Shown here: positions 25,255 through 35,600 of the stretch, one piece after another | Numbering within the stretch: the first letter of the stretch is position 1 | Layout of the letters: each line of letters starts with the position of its first letter | From: an uncultured Clostridia bacterium | Lineage (GTDB): Bacteria > Bacillota > Clostridia > Peptostreptococcales > Anaerovoracaceae | Assembly: GCA_944386595.1 (NCBI GenBank) | Contig: CALXBQ010000051.1 | Coordinates: 1 to 41,489, forward strand | DNA: 41,489 nt | Direction: 5' to 3' | Program-made: the position numbers and the translations under genes | Notes under the pieces: model-generated | What the model saw: the letters and a program-made list of their open reading frames with translations, nothing else | The model's database searches: none | What the model was told of the DNA's origin: nothing

Positions 25255-25980
25255 ATGAACAGATTTAAACAGATTTTAAATTCACCTATAGGTATTTTCG
25301 TCATACTGCTTTTTTTGTTTAACATGGTGTCGGGAGCATATACCGACCCTCTGGACTGGATTATGAGGAAGCTGATGATGCTTCCGGGAATCGTCATAGG
25401 ACTTTCGGTCCATGAATGGGCTCACGGCTTTGTATCTCATAAACTTGGGGATCCGACGCCGAAGATACAGGGCAGGCTGACACTCAATCCCGCTGCCCAT
25501 ATGAATCCCATAGGCTTCCTTTCCCTGCTAATATGCGGTTTCGGATGGGGAATACCGGTGGAAATCGACTCCAGATATTATAAGCACAGGAGATCCGGAG
25601 AGATGATGGTGGCCTTTGCGGGAGTCCTTATGAACTTCATAACCGCCATAGTATTCACATTTATCGTGAAAGGAATATACACTGTTTCAGCTGCCTTTGT
25701 GCTGAGTGCGGTCGGAAGTATAATTACAGAGATACTTCTTTACGTTGTCTGGATAAACGTGGTGCTCATGGCGTTCAACCTGCTGCCTATACCGCCTCTT
25801 GACGGATTTAATATCGTAACGGAGATTTTCAATCTGAGAAAATACTCCTGGTGGTACAAGTTTTACAGATACGGATTCTTTATCCTGTTCGCCTGCGTGA
25901 TGTTCGGCATAACCGGAATACTGCTTAATGTTCCGATAAGGGCGATGTACAGTCTGCTGGTGAATATTCTGTATATGTAA
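25255..25980 (+). CDS. Site-2 protease family (M50) membrane metalloprotease
   Basis: A 241-residue integral membrane zinc protease of the Rv1735/YwhC-like M50 branch. The zinc motif HEWAHG is at residues 53-58, inside a hydrophobic helix, and the third ligand lies in NLLPIPPLDG (about 175-184). The SHKLGDPTPKIQGRLTLNPAAHMNPIG stretch (about 61-87) is typical of this branch. Four or more membrane segments are visible. It lacks PDZ and CBS domains, so it is not RseP or SpoIVFB proper. It follows gatD after 14 nt and ends the run at a terminator. Substrate unknown. Confidence 0.9.
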   Translation: MNRFKQILNSPIGIFVILLFLFNMVSGAYTDPLDWIMRKLMMLPGIVIGLSVHEWAHGFVSHKLGDPTPKIQGRLTLNPAAHMNPIGFLSLLICGFGWGIPVEIDSRYYKHRRSGEMMVAFAGVLMNFITAIVFTFIVKGIYTVSAAFVLSAVGSIITEILLYVVWINVVLMAFNLLPIPPLDGFNIVTEIFNLRKYSWWYKFYRYGFFILFACVMFGITGILLNVPIRAMYSLLVNILYM

Positions 25981-25996
25981 CAGAGACTTAAGAAGG

Positions 25997-26036
25997 ACTT
26001 CCGATTCGGTATCTTATGCCGGAACGGAAGTTTTTT
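25997..26036 (+). terminator. Terminator of the glyA-to-M50 gene run
   Basis: ACTTCCG (25997-26003) pairs with CGGAAGT (26025-26031), with an inner CGGTA/TGCCG stem, followed by TTTTTT at 26031-26036. Confidence 0.85.
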
Positions 26037-26051
26037 ATTAAAATCATTTTG

Positions 26052-26078
26052 TTAGCACTCTTTTGTAATGAGTGCTAA
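26052..26078 (+). promoter_or_regulatory. CIRCE operator (HrcA site) upstream of clpB
   Basis: A perfect inverted repeat TTAGCACTC (26052-26060), 9-nt spacer, GAGTGCTAA (26070-26078) matches the CIRCE consensus. It predicts repression of clpB by HrcA and release on heat or misfolding stress. It lies 7 nt upstream of the -35 box, not over the transcription start as in many groE operons. Confidence 0.95.
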
Positions 26079-26085
26079 AAAGTTC

Positions 26086-26114
26086 TTGCATTTTGATGTT
26101 CCGGGTAGTAATAT
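26086..26114 (+). promoter_or_regulatory. clpB promoter
   Basis: TTGCAT (26086-26091), 17-nt spacer, TAATAT (26109-26114). Start of transcription is predicted near 26121, about 45 nt before the clpB ATG. Confidence 0.75.
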
Positions 26115-26165
26115 ATATCTGTAAGCAGAAAAATATACCTGTTAATCAAAGAGGGGTGATATATA

Positions 26166-28754
26166 ATGAACATCGAAAAATACACGCAGAACGCTCAGCA
26201 GGCTGTGATGGACAGCCAGAACATAGCCGTTTCCGAGGGAAATCAGACCCTGGAGGTGGAGCACCTTCACCTGGCTCTTCTGCATCAGAAAGACGGACTT
26301 ATTCCAAAGCTTTTAAAGAGCATGGGAGTGAACGAGTCACAGTTTGAAGGCGAGGTGGAGGCGGAGGTTGCAAAGCTTCCTAAGGTTTCGGGAGGCAGCG
26401 GTCAGCTTTACGCTTCGGGAAGGCTTAACAAGGTTCTTGTTGGGGCAGAAAAGAATGCCGAGGACTTTAAGGACGAGTACGTCAGCGTCGAGCACATATA
26501 TCTTGCCATGCTTTCGGAGAGAAACACGCCGTCTGCGGAGCTTTTCAAAAGGCACGGAATCACTAAAGATAAATTCCTCGATGCTCTTTCCAAGGTAAGA
26601 GGAAATCAGAGAATCACGAGTCAGAATCCTGAGGATAACTACGACGCTTTAAACAAATACGGCAGAGATTTGGTGGAGATGGCAAGAGAAGGAAAGCTGG
26701 ATCCCGTTATCGGAAGAGATAGTGAAATAAGACACACCATACAGATTTTGTCCAGAAGAACCAAGAACAACCCTGTTCTCATTGGAGAGCCGGGCGTAGG
26801 TAAGACTGCCGTAGTGGAGGGACTTGCCCAGAGAATTCTCAAGGGAGACGTGCCGGAAGGCCTTAAGGACAAGACTATTTTCGCTCTCGACATGGGTTCG
26901 CTCATCGCAGGCGCCAAGTTCAGAGGAGAGTTCGAAGAAAGGCTGAAGGCCGTTTTAAATGAAATAGAAAAGTCCGAAGGAAGGATCATACTGTTTATAG
27001 ACGAGATTCACAATATCGTTGGAGCGGGAAGAACGGAAGGCTCCATGGATGCGGGAAACCTCCTCAAGCCTAAACTGGCAAGAGGCGAGCTTCACTGCAT
27101 AGGCGCGACCACTCTCGACGAGTACAGAAAGTACATAGAAAAGGACGCCGCTCTGGAGAGAAGATTCCAGAAGGTTTTAGTCGATCAGCCGACCGTTGAG
27201 GACACCATTTCAATTCTGAGAGGTCTTAAGGAGAGGTTTGAGATTCACCACGGCGTAAGGATAACGGACGGCGCGCTCATTGCATGCGCGACACTTTCCG
27301 ACAGATATATCTCAGACAGGTTCCTTCCTGACAAGGCCATCGACCTTATGGACGAGGCGGCTGCGAGAATCAGGACGGAAATCGACAGCATGCCGGCGGA
27401 GCTTGACGAGATTTCAAGAAAGATTATGCAGCTTGAAATAGAAAAGCAGGCTTTGGGAAAGGAAACGGACAGAGGCTCTAAAGCGAGACTTGAGGCTCTT
27501 GAGAAAGAGCTTGCTCAGCTTAAAGATGAGAACGCATCTATGCGGGCCCAGTGGGAAAACGAAAAGAAAGCAATCGCCGACGTGAAAACCACAAAGGAAG
27601 AAATCGACGCTGTAAAGCATCAGATGGAAGAGGCTGAAAGAAACTACGACCTTGAGACTCTTGCAAAGCTGAAGTACGGAAAGCTGCCGGAGCTGGAGAA
27701 GAAGCTGGAAGCCGAAAAGGAGACGGCGGATCCATCTGAAAACAGACTTCTGAAAGAGGAGGTCAACGAAGAGGAAATCGCCGAGGTAATTTCTTCGTGG
27801 ACGGGAATCCCTGTGGCCAAACTGGTAGAAAGCGAAAGGGAGAAGCTCCTTAAGCTTGCCGAAATTCTTCACAGAAGGGTTATAGGCCAGGACGAGGGCG
27901 TTGAAGCCGTATCGGAAGCCATACTGAGAGCCCGGGCCGGACTTAAGGAAGAAAACAGACCTATAGGATCGTTTATCTTCCTGGGACCTACGGGAGTCGG
28001 AAAGACAGAGCTTGCGAAGGCCCTTGCGGAGGCACTCTTTGATACGGAGAAGAACCTCATAAGAATAGATATGTCAGAGTACATGGAGAAGCATTCCGTA
28101 TCAAGACTTGTAGGAGCTCCTCCGGGATACGTGGGATATGATGAAGGCGGACAGCTCACCGAGGCGGTAAGAAGAAGACCGTACAGCGTAATACTGTTCG
28201 ATGAAATAGAAAAGGCTCATCCTGACGTGTTCAACATTCTCCTGCAGCTTCTGGACGACGGACGGCTTACCGATAATCAGGGCAGAACCGTAGACTTTAA
28301 GAACACGGTAGTTATAATGACCTCCAATATCGGAAGCGCCGAGCTTACGGAGAATATCAGTCCAGACGGAACAATCCCGCAGGAGGTAAAGGACAGGGTT
28401 GAGGGCCAGCTTAAGAACTATTTCAGACCGGAGTTCTTAAACCGTATAGACGACATCGTCGTATTCAGTCCGCTTACCGAGGAGCAGGTAATAAGGATAA
28501 CCGAGCTTTCCATGAAGGCACTGGAATCCCGTCTTGCCGACAGAAACATCACTCTGGAGCTTACTGACGATGCGAAGAAGTTCATAGCTTCGGAAGCTTA
28601 CGATCCTAATTACGGAGCGCGTCCTGTAAAGCGTTACATACAGAGAAACATCGAGACAAAGCTTGCCGAGATGATAATAAAAGGCGATGTGGCCGACGGC
28701 GACAGAGTAGAGATAGCGGCCGGAGAGGACGGACTGAAGTTCAGACGAATTTAA
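26166..28754 (+). CDS. clpB: ATP-dependent chaperone ClpB
   Basis: Hsp100 disaggregase that pulls proteins out of aggregates together with DnaK. The N-domain (1-145) contains the double Clp-N repeat. The first AAA+ module has Walker A GEPGVGKT (about 207-214) and Walker [10 protein letters not shown]. The coiled-coil M-domain (about 410-525, rich in Glu and Lys) is present and separates it from ClpC. The second AAA+ module has GPTGVGKT (about 608-615) and the [10 protein letters not shown] sensor region. Length 862 residues is typical. AGGGGTGA lies before ATG 26166. Controlled by the CIRCE site upstream. Confidence 0.97.
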   Translation: MNIEKYTQNAQQAVMDSQNIAVSEGNQTLEVEHLHLALLHQKDGLIPKLLKSMGVNESQFEGEVEAEVAKLPKVSGGSGQLYASGRLNKVLVGAEKNAEDFKDEYVSVEHIYLAMLSERNTPSAELFKRHGITKDKFLDALSKVRGNQRITSQNPEDNYDALNKYGRDLVEMAREGKLDPVIGRDSEIRHTIQILSRRTKNNPVLIGEPGVGKTAVVEGLAQRILKGDVPEGLKDKTIFALDMGSLIAGAKFRGEFEERLKAVLNEIEKSEGRIILFIDEIHNIVGAGRTEGSMDAGNLLKPKLARGELHCIGATTLDEYRKYIEKDAALERRFQKVLVDQPTVEDTISILRGLKERFEIHHGVRITDGALIACATLSDRYISDRFLPDKAIDLMDEAAARIRTEIDSMPAELDEISRKIMQLEIEKQALGKETDRGSKARLEALEKELAQLKDENASMRAQWENEKKAIADVKTTKEEIDAVKHQMEEAERNYDLETLAKLKYGKLPELEKKLEAEKETADPSENRLLKEEVNEEEIAEVISSWTGIPVAKLVESEREKLLKLAEILHRRVIGQDEGVEAVSEAILRARAGLKEENRPIGSFIFLGPTGVGKTELAKALAEALFDTEKNLIRIDMSEYMEKHSVSRLVGAPPGYVGYDEGGQLTEAVRRRPYSVILFDEIEKAHPDVFNILLQLLDDGRLTDNQGRTVDFKNTVVIMTSNIGSAELTENISPDGTIPQEVKDRVEGQLKNYFRPEFLNRIDDIVVFSPLTEEQVIRITELSMKALESRLADRNITLELTDDAKKFIASEAYDPNYGARPVKRYIQRNIETKLAEMIIKGDVADGDRVEIAAGEDGLKFRRI

Positions 28755-28764
28755 GATTTAACAG

Positions 28765-28793
28765 AAAAAGAGTCGGCACAGCCGGCTCTTTTT
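28765..28793 (+). terminator. Bidirectional terminator between clpB and the GntR gene
   Basis: AGAGTCGGC (28769-28777) pairs with GCCGGCTCT (28781-28789) over a 3-nt loop. AAAA and TTTT flanks extend the stem and give a T-tract on both strands, so it can end both convergent genes. Confidence 0.88.
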
Positions 28794-28823
28794 GGTATAA
28801 TGAGACGGTATTACGAAGAACGG

Positions 28824-29483
28824 TCAGCCGCGGCGTTTCATAGAGCTTTTCATGTGAACCTTCATGGCTCTCGCTCCGTTGTCGGGGTTTCCGTTTTTGA
28901 AGGCGTTATAGATGCGGGAATGCTCCTTGAAAACCTTCTGAAGATAGCCCGGCGCAAAGTAGTTGGACGAGCTGCAGTAGTTTATAATCGTCTGGTAGCG
29001 GATAAGGGTATCTTCTAAAAGACGGTTATGGGCGGCCTTATATATCTGACGGTGAAAAGCGGTGTTTATGCTTATCATCTTCGGAATGTCGTCTTTGGCG
29101 GTATAGAACTTCATGAAATCGTATATTTCATCGAGTTCGTCCATCTGCTCTTCGGTGATTCGCTCGATTCCCCAGCGGACGGCAAGAATCTCATAGTCGG
29201 TACGCATCTCGAAGAAATCGGATATTTCCCGGTCGGAAAAGCCTGTGACTATGGCCCCTTTATTGGGAACAAGCCTGATCACTCCGTCTTTTTCAAGACG
29301 GCCGAGAGCCTCTCTTACAGGGGTTCTGCTGGCGCTGTACATTTCGCAGACCTTCTGTTCCACAAGGCGGGAATCCTTCTTTATGTGACCGGTAAGGATG
29401 TCTCTGAGAAGCTTCTGATATACCGCTTCCGTAAGGGGAAGGGCGTCGAAGTTGATTTCACTTATCTCTTTAATAATACTCAT
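28824..29483 (-). CDS. GntR-family (FadR/FCD subfamily) transcriptional regulator
   Basis: A 219-residue DNA-binding regulator. The winged helix (about residues 15-80) has SASRTPVREALGRLEKDGVI, the GntR recognition-helix signature. The all-helical FCD ligand domain (about 90-210) has the expected metal-type residues, including Asp and His in YEILAVRW and NTAFHRQIY. FCD regulators usually sense a carboxylate. It is divergent from nth with only 53 nt between starts. The promoter's -10 box is 6 nt from the ATG and there is no ribosome site, so the mRNA is probably leaderless. Target and ligand are unknown. Confidence 0.9.
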   Translation of the reverse strand: MSIIKEISEINFDALPLTEAVYQKLLRDILTGHIKKDSRLVEQKVCEMYSASRTPVREALGRLEKDGVIRLVPNKGAIVTGFSDREISDFFEMRTDYEILAVRWGIERITEEQMDELDEIYDFMKFYTAKDDIPKMISINTAFHRQIYKAAHNRLLEDTLIRYQTIINYCSSSNYFAPGYLQKVFKEHSRIYNAFKNGNPDNGARAMKVHMKSSMKRRG

Positions 29484-29489
29484 GGATAG

Positions 29490-29519
29490 ATTATATTATC
29501 AGCCTGCGGGCTTTGTCAA
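29490..29519 (-). promoter_or_regulatory. Promoter of the GntR gene, leaderless configuration
   Basis: On the minus strand TTGACA (29519-29514), 18-nt spacer, TATAAT (29495-29490). Only CTATCC separates the -10 box from the ATG at 29483, so the predicted first nucleotide is the start codon itself. The spacer contains AGCC-CGCA-GGCT, an inverted repeat that could be an operator. Confidence 0.75.
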
Positions 29520-29536
29520 CGCGGAAAGGAACACAT

Positions 29537-30160
29537 ATGGATAAGGAAAAGGTAAAAAAAGTGCTGGATCTCCTCGAAGAGGAATATCCGGAGGCCGAAT
29601 GCGCTCTTCACCACAGAAACGTGTTCGAGCTCATCGTCGCAGTGGCTTTATCGGCTCAGACTACGGACAAAAGTGTCAATCAGGTGACTCCGGAGCTCTT
29701 TGAAAGATATCCCGACGCTGAGACCCTTTCAAAGGCTGATCCTGCCGATGTGGAAAAGTTCATAAGGCGCATCGGCATGTATAAGACAAAGTCGAAAAAC
29801 ATCGTTGCCATGGCGGGGAGAATCGTTTCCGATTTCGGCGGAAAGGTGCCGGAGGATTACGAGTCTTTAGTCAGCCTTCCGGGAGTGGGGAGAAAGACGG
29901 CCAATGTGGTGCTCTCCGTAGGCTTCGGACATCAGAGAATAGCCGTGGATACACACGTTTTCAGGGTTTCCAACAGAATAGGACTTGTTCATGAAAGCGA
30001 CGTGCTTAAGACGGAGCTTGCGCTGATGGAAACGGTTCCCGAGGACAGGTGGTCAAAGACACATCACAGTCTGATCTTTCACGGACGGAACTGCTGTACC
30101 GCAAGAAAACCGGACTGCGAAGGCTGCGTGATAAGAGAGCTTTGCGAGAAGAACATATAA
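29537..30160 (+). CDS. nth: Endonuclease III (DNA glycosylase/AP lyase)
   Basis: Base-excision repair enzyme that removes oxidised pyrimidines and cuts at the abasic site. The helix-hairpin-helix LPGVGRKTANVVL holds the catalytic Lys K120; the catalytic Asp is D138 in VDTHVFRVSNR. The 4Fe-4S cluster motif C187-x6-C194-x2-C197-x5-C203 is complete. The frame opens earlier (TTG at 29513), but ATG 29537, with GGAAAGGA 7 nt upstream, gives the usual N-terminus and length (207 residues). Promoter not clearly seen; a TATTAT at 29494-29499 overlaps the divergent GntR promoter. Confidence 0.96.
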   Translation: MDKEKVKKVLDLLEEEYPEAECALHHRNVFELIVAVALSAQTTDKSVNQVTPELFERYPDAETLSKADPADVEKFIRRIGMYKTKSKNIVAMAGRIVSDFGGKVPEDYESLVSLPGVGRKTANVVLSVGFGHQRIAVDTHVFRVSNRIGLVHESDVLKTELALMETVPEDRWSKTHHSLIFHGRNCCTARKPDCEGCVIRELCEKNI

Positions 30161-30193
30161 CCATATTGCTGATTTTGTTTAACGGGAGACATT

Positions 30194-30700
30194 ATGACAG
30201 ACATTAAGAGCAAGGTCGCGCTGCGGCCGATAAAGAGAGAAGACGACCCGTACCTGGGCGAGATAGCAAGATATAACCTTGAAAAGTATGGGCTTGATAT
30301 CCCCGGAACGGCATATTTTGACCCGGAGCTTGATCATCTTTCTGTGTACTACGGAGAAAAGCCCGAAGAAAGATTTTATCTCGTTGCGGAGCTTTCAGGC
30401 GAAGTGCTCGGAGGAGTGGGCTTTGCGGAATTTCCTTTAATCGAAGGATGCGCGGAGCTTCAGAAACTGTATCTGAAGGACAGCGCAAAGGGCGTCGGAC
30501 TGGGAAAGCTTTTAATGAAGGGGATAGAAGCGAAGGCAAGAGATTTCGGATACGATAGGATATACCTGGAAACTCACAGCAGCCTTGAGACGGCTCTTCA
30601 TATGTACGAAAAGACCGGATACAGGGACAGGAGCAAGGTGGACGCGCCTTCAACCAGCGCGCATAATGCCATGGACAGATTTCTCATAAAAGAGCTTTAG
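30194..30700 (+). CDS. GNAT-family N-acetyltransferase
   Basis: A 168-residue GNAT transferase. Motif A reads LQKLYLKDSAKGVGLGKLLMKGIE (about residues 93-116), with the acetyl-CoA loop KGVGLG. Motif B is YDRIYLETHSSLETALHMYEKTGY (about 122-145), similar to transferases acting on small molecules or free amino acids. It follows nth by 33 nt and probably shares its transcript. GGGAGA lies before ATG 30194. Substrate unknown. Confidence 0.85.
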   Translation: MTDIKSKVALRPIKREDDPYLGEIARYNLEKYGLDIPGTAYFDPELDHLSVYYGEKPEERFYLVAELSGEVLGGVGFAEFPLIEGCAELQKLYLKDSAKGVGLGKLLMKGIEAKARDFGYDRIYLETHSSLETALHMYEKTGYRDRSKVDAPSTSAHNAMDRFLIKEL

Positions 30701-30730
30701 TATATGAGGACGCCGCAGCAGAATCAATCA

Positions 30731-30767
30731 AAAAACCGTCGCAAGACCTGATTTTAGGTATGGTTTT
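30731..30767 (+). terminator. Weak hairpin after the GNAT gene
   Basis: AAAACC (30732-30737) pairs with GGTTTT (30762-30767) and ACCT (30746-30749) with AGGT (30756-30759). The T-tract is only TTTT within the stem. It overlaps the expected -35 region of rnpB. Confidence 0.35.
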
Positions 30768-30783
30768 AAAGCGGATTTTGTGA

Positions 30784-30789
30784 TAAAAT
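30784..30789 (+). promoter_or_regulatory. Probable -10 box of rnpB
   Basis: TAAAAT stands 11 nt before the first paired base of the RNase P RNA. The -35 region 17 nt upstream (TGGTTT) is weak. Confidence 0.45.
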
Positions 30790-30800
30790 TATATGGTTAT

Positions 30801-31151
30801 GGGCAGGCCAGACAATCGCGTGCTTCGGGGGTACCCGGGGCATGAGGAAAGTCCGGGCTCCGCAGGGCAAGGATGCCGGATAACGTCCGGCGTGGGTAAC
30901 CATAGGGAAAGTGCAACAGAAACATTCCGCCGAAACAGGTAACGCTGTGGTAAGGTTGAAATGGTGAGGTAAGAGCTCACCGGCGTCATGGAGACATGGC
31001 GGCCGTGTAAACCCCATCCGGAGCAAGGTCGAAATGGGCGTAAAAGGCGGCGGCCCGTCGCTGCCCGACAGGTGGACCGCATGAGCGAGCAGTAATGTTT
31101 CGCCACAGATAGATGATTGTCTAATACAGAACCCGGCTTACAGACCTACCC
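30801..31151 (+). ncRNA. rnpB: RNase P RNA (bacterial class A)
   Basis: The catalytic RNA that trims the 5' leader of tRNAs. The universally conserved GAGGAAAGTCCGGGCTC (30844-30860) and ACAGAACCCGGCTTAC (31126-31141) form the P4 core. GATAGATGATTGTC just before the latter is typical of class A. The ends GGGCAGGCC (30801-30809) and ACCTACCC (31144-31151) form P1. Length about 351 nt is normal. End positions are set by the P1 pairing and may be off by a few bases. Confidence 0.96.
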
Positions 31152-31172
31152 GTAACTTTGACTACAGAGGTG

Positions 31173-31216
31173 CAGGCTTGATGTGATTTTTTAGTTGCTT
31201 CAGGCCTGGATTTTTT
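31173..31216 (+). terminator. rnpB terminator
   Basis: CAGGCTTGA (31173-31181) pairs with TCAGGCCTG (31200-31208), followed by TTTTTT at 31211-31216. Between here and the MATE start, a 6-bp hairpin (GCCTGC/GCGGGC, about 31231-31245) is the only other structure I see. Confidence 0.8.
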
Positions 31217-31271
31217 AACTTATAGAAGTCGCCTGCTATGCGGGCAGAATAACGGGGACAGGAGTGATTCA

Positions 31272-32669
31272 ATGACTGAAAACAAGGAAATTATGACTGA
31301 TGTTCAGGAAGTGCGGGCTCAGGAAGGCCACGAGGAAAACAAAATGGGCACTGCGCCCGTCGGAAAGCTTCTCGCTTCCATGGCATGGCCTGCAATACTT
31401 TCAATGCTGATTTCAGCTCTCTATAACGTTGTAGACAGTATATTCGTAGCTATGATAAGCCAGAAAGCCCTTACTGCGGTTTCTCTGGTAATGCCTGTCC
31501 AGATGCTGATAACGGCTCTCGCCGTAGGAAGCGGAGTGGGCGTGAACTCGCTGATTGCAAGAAGACTCGGAGCGAAGAGGTTCGAGGAGGCTGATAAAGC
31601 CGCCAGCACCAGCGTGAGAATAGCCGTATTTAACTATATAATATTCCTCATAGTAGGCCTGTTCCTTACGGTGCCTTTCATGAAAGCATACACCGGCGAC
31701 CCTGAAATATTCGAGGGAGGCGTGACCTATATGAGGATAGTCACCTGCGCAAGCCTTTTCATCATGGTGGAAATATCCCTTGAGAAGGTGCTTCAGTCAA
31801 CAGGAAACATGCTGGCACCGATGCTGACAAGCCTTACCGGAGCCATTACCAACATAATCCTTGATCCGATTCTCATATTCGGGCTTTTCGGCGCTCCTAA
31901 GATGGGAATTGCAGGCGCGGCTGTCGCCACCGTTGCAGGTCAGGCTCTTGCCATGACCGTTGCGCTCTTTGTCGTACTTACAAGAGAGCACGCCGTGAAA
32001 GTTAGACTTATAAGATTTAAAATGGACTGGCATGTGGTAAAGGATATATATGCCGTAGGATTTCCGTCCATAATCATGCAGGCCATAGGCTCCGTTATGC
32101 TCCTCGGATACAACGCTATCCTTGCGGCAAGCGCTACGGCAGTTGCAGTGCTGGGAATCTACTTCAAGCTCCAGTCCTTCATCTTTATGCCGGTGTTCGG
32201 ACTGAACCAGGGAGCAATGCCAATCATGGGATATAACTTCGGAGCCAGAAACAAGCACCGTCTCATGAGAACGTACAAGCTGGGTCTCATAACGGCCATA
32301 ATCATAATGGCCATAGGAACTCTGCTGTTCCAGCTGTTCCCGCAGGTATTTCTGCTCATGTTCAACGCGGACAGCGAAATGCTGGAAATGGGAGTGCCGG
32401 CTTTGAGGCTTATAAGCATATGCTTCCTTCCGGCGGCGTTCGGCATTATGACGTCCACCCTCTTTCAGGGAACGGGACACGGCATATACAGCCTGTTCGC
32501 GTCCCTCATCAGACAGCTTATCGGAATCCTGCCGCTGGCATACATTCTGTATAATCTGGCGGGAGTTACGGCTTCCTGGATGTCATTCCCGCTGGCGGAG
32601 ATTATAGGACTGATTTACTCGGCGCTTATGTTCAGACATCTTTACAACAAGGAAATCAGAAATTTATAG
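31272..32669 (+). CDS. MATE-family efflux transporter
   Basis: A 465-residue multidrug/toxin extrusion protein with about 12 membrane helices. PAILSMLISALYNVVDSIFV (about residues 38-57) and the second-half equivalent PSIIMQAIGSVMLLGYNAIL show the two MatE repeats. GLNQGAMPIMGYNFGARN (about 313-330) is a family signature in the DinF/NorM-like branch. The N-terminus has a polar 30-residue extension before the first helix; ATG 31272 is preceded by AGGAG, so I keep it. The activase gene follows after 26 nt. The exported compound is unknown; coupling by Na+ or H+ is inferred from family. Confidence 0.93.
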   Translation: MTENKEIMTDVQEVRAQEGHEENKMGTAPVGKLLASMAWPAILSMLISALYNVVDSIFVAMISQKALTAVSLVMPVQMLITALAVGSGVGVNSLIARRLGAKRFEEADKAASTSVRIAVFNYIIFLIVGLFLTVPFMKAYTGDPEIFEGGVTYMRIVTCASLFIMVEISLEKVLQSTGNMLAPMLTSLTGAITNIILDPILIFGLFGAPKMGIAGAAVATVAGQALAMTVALFVVLTREHAVKVRLIRFKMDWHVVKDIYAVGFPSIIMQAIGSVMLLGYNAILAASATAVAVLGIYFKLQSFIFMPVFGLNQGAMPIMGYNFGARNKHRLMRTYKLGLITAIIIMAIGTLLFQLFPQVFLLMFNADSEMLEMGVPALRLISICFLPAAFGIMTSTLFQGTGHGIYSLFASLIRQLIGILPLAYILYNLAGVTASWMSFPLAEIIGLIYSALMFRHLYNKEIRNL

Positions 32670-32695
32670 AAGAGGTATTTTTACAGAGGTAAAAC

Positions 32696-35600
32696 ATGAA
32701 ATTAGGAATTGACATTGGTTCCACGACCGTAAAACTCGTTCTGACAGAGGATTCGGGAGATATAATCTATTCCAGATACGAAAGACACATGTCGGACGTA
32801 TTTGAAAAGGTCAGAGAACTGATTCAGGATCTTTATGACAAATACGGAGACATTACCTTAAGGCCGGTTATCACCGGATCGGGCGGACTTTCCCTTGCAA
32901 CGGTTCTGGGAATTCCTTTTGAGCAGGAGGTTATAGCCTGCAGCCGCGCCGTGGAGACTCTCATTCCGGAGACGGACGTAGCCATTGAGCTGGGAGGAGA
33001 GGACGCGAAGATTACGTTCTACGGCGCCACCATCGAGCAGAGAATGAACGGAACATGCGCAGGCGGTACCGGCGCGTTCATAGACCAGATGGCAATACTT
33101 TTGAACACCGACGCGGGAGGACTTAACGAGGCGGCCAAAAGCCACAAGATGATATATCCTATTGCCGCAAGATGCGGCGTATTCGCAAAGACCGACATCC
33201 AGCCCCTCATAAACGACGGAGCTTCGGTGCCGGATCTTGCCGCGTCCATTTTCCAGGCTGTCGTCAACCAGACCATAAGCGGGCTGGCCTGCGGACACAC
33301 CATAAGGGGGAAGGTGGCTTTTCTGGGCGGACCGCTGTCGTTTTTGTCGGAGCTCAGGGAGAGATTTATAGAAACTCTGGAGCTTAAGGACGAAGACGTG
33401 ATATTTCCGGAGGATTCCAGATACTTCGTTGCAATCGGCGCGGCCATGCTTGCGGAAAAGAGCGACGAGATAAGCCTTGAGGCTCTCACTGACAAGCTTA
33501 ACAATGCCGATCAGAGCCAGCTTTCCGATACAAAGCATATAGAGCCGCTGTTTGCATCCCGGGAGGAGTACGACAGATTCCTCGCAAGGCACGGTCAGCA
33601 CACCATAAGAAGAAAAGATATAAAGAAGGCCAGAAACGAGGTGTACCTGGGAATCGACGCGGGTTCTACCACCACAAAGGCCACGCTCATAGATAAAGAC
33701 AACAACCTTCTCTACTCCTTCTACAGGAGCAACGAGGGTAATCCTATAGAAGCCGTAAAGACCATGCTGAAGGAACTTTATTCCCAGCTTCCCGAAAACG
33801 CCTTTATCGCCAACACCTGCGTGACAGGCTACGGCGAAGGGCTTATTAAAGCTGCGTTTAAGGCCGATATGGGCGAAATAGAGACAATGGCCCATTACAG
33901 GGCCGCGGAGGCTTTCCTTCCGGGAGTTGACTTCATTCTGGACATAGGCGGCCAGGACATGAAGTGTATGAAGATAAAGGACGGAGCCATCTACAATATC
34001 ATGCTTAACGAAGCCTGCTCTTCAGGCTGCGGCTCCTTCCTTGAGACGTACGCAAAATCCGTAAATCTCGACACGAGAGCCTTCGCAAAGGAAGCGCTCT
34101 TTGCCGAAAATCCCGTGGATCTGGGAACAAGATGCACGGTATTTATGAACTCCAAGGTAAAGCAGGCCCAGAAAGAGGGCGCCACTATCGGAGATATTTC
34201 CGCAGGACTTTCATATTCGGTCATAAAAAATGCTCTCTACAAGGTTATAAAGCTGAGAAATCCCGACGAGGCGGGAGACAAGATAGTCGTTCAGGGCGGA
34301 ACGTTCATGAACGACGCCGTTCTCAGAAGTATAGAAAAGATAATCGGTAGAGATGTTGTGAGACCTGACATTGCAGGGCTCATGGGCGCTTACGGCTGCG
34401 CGCTCATCGCCAAGGAAAACTATATAGAGGATACCGAGTCTTCCATCCTTTCGAGAGAAGCTCTCGACGATTTTACGGTAGAACATACCAACGGCAGGTG
34501 CAAAGGCTGCGAGAACAGGTGTATTCTGACTATAAACAGATTTCACGACGGCTCCAAGTTCGTAACCGGAAACCGCTGCGAGAAGGGAGCGGGAGGGGAG
34601 AGAAGCTCCAACGACATTCCTGACCTTTACGACTACAAGTTCAAGAGACTTTTCGGCTACAAGCCTCTTTCGGATTTTGATGCAGAGCGCGGAACCATAG
34701 GTATTCCGAGGGTTCTCAACATGTACGAGGACTACCCGTTCTGGTTTACATTCTTCTCGGCTCTGAAGTTCAGAGTGGTTCTGTCACCGGCTTCGACGAA
34801 GAAAATATACGAGATGGGAATGGAGACCATTTCCTCAGACACGGCATGCTATCCTGCAAAGCTGGTGCACGGCCACATTAAATGGCTTACGGAGCAGGGC
34901 GTGAAGTGGATATTCTATCCGTGCATCAACTACGAGAGAAACGAGGATGAAGGAGCTCCAAACCACTACAACTGTCCGATAGTTGCAACGTACCCGGAGG
35001 TAATAGCCAACAACATGGATGACGTCTTTGAGGAGTACGGAGTGAGATTTACTCATCCTTTCCTGCCTTACGACAACGACCTGAGACTTGCCCACGAGCT
35101 TTCCGAGATCCTGAAGCCTTATCATATCGAAAAGGATGAGATAATGAAGGCTGTGACAAAGGCCCGTAAAGAGCAGAACGCCTTCAAGGACGATATAAGA
35201 AAGCAGGGTGAGTACGCCCTCAGATACGCAAGGGCCAACCACAAAAAGTGCGTCGTTCTTTCGGGAAGGCCGTACCACGTGGATCCTGAAATAAACCACG
35301 GCATAAACAAGCTGATAAACTCCTTTGACCTTGTGGTTCTCACGGAGGATTCAGTCGCTCATATGGGTAAACTTGAGAGGCCTCTCAGAGTTCTCGACCA
35401 GTGGGTATACCACTCCAGACTTTACAAGGCTGCTGATTTTGCCGGAAGGTGCGACGACGTCGAGATAATTCAGCTCAATTCCTTCGGATGCGGCCTTGAC
35501 GCTGTTACGACGGATCAGGTGGAAGAGATATGCAGAGCCCATAACAAGCTCTATACCGTTCTTAAGATAGACGAAGGTTCCAATCTGGGCGCCATTAAGA

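Noticed and set aside
26072-26347. 91-codon frame overlapping the clpB start
   Set aside because: It begins inside CIRCE and the promoter and runs out of frame through clpB; no protein similarity is apparent.
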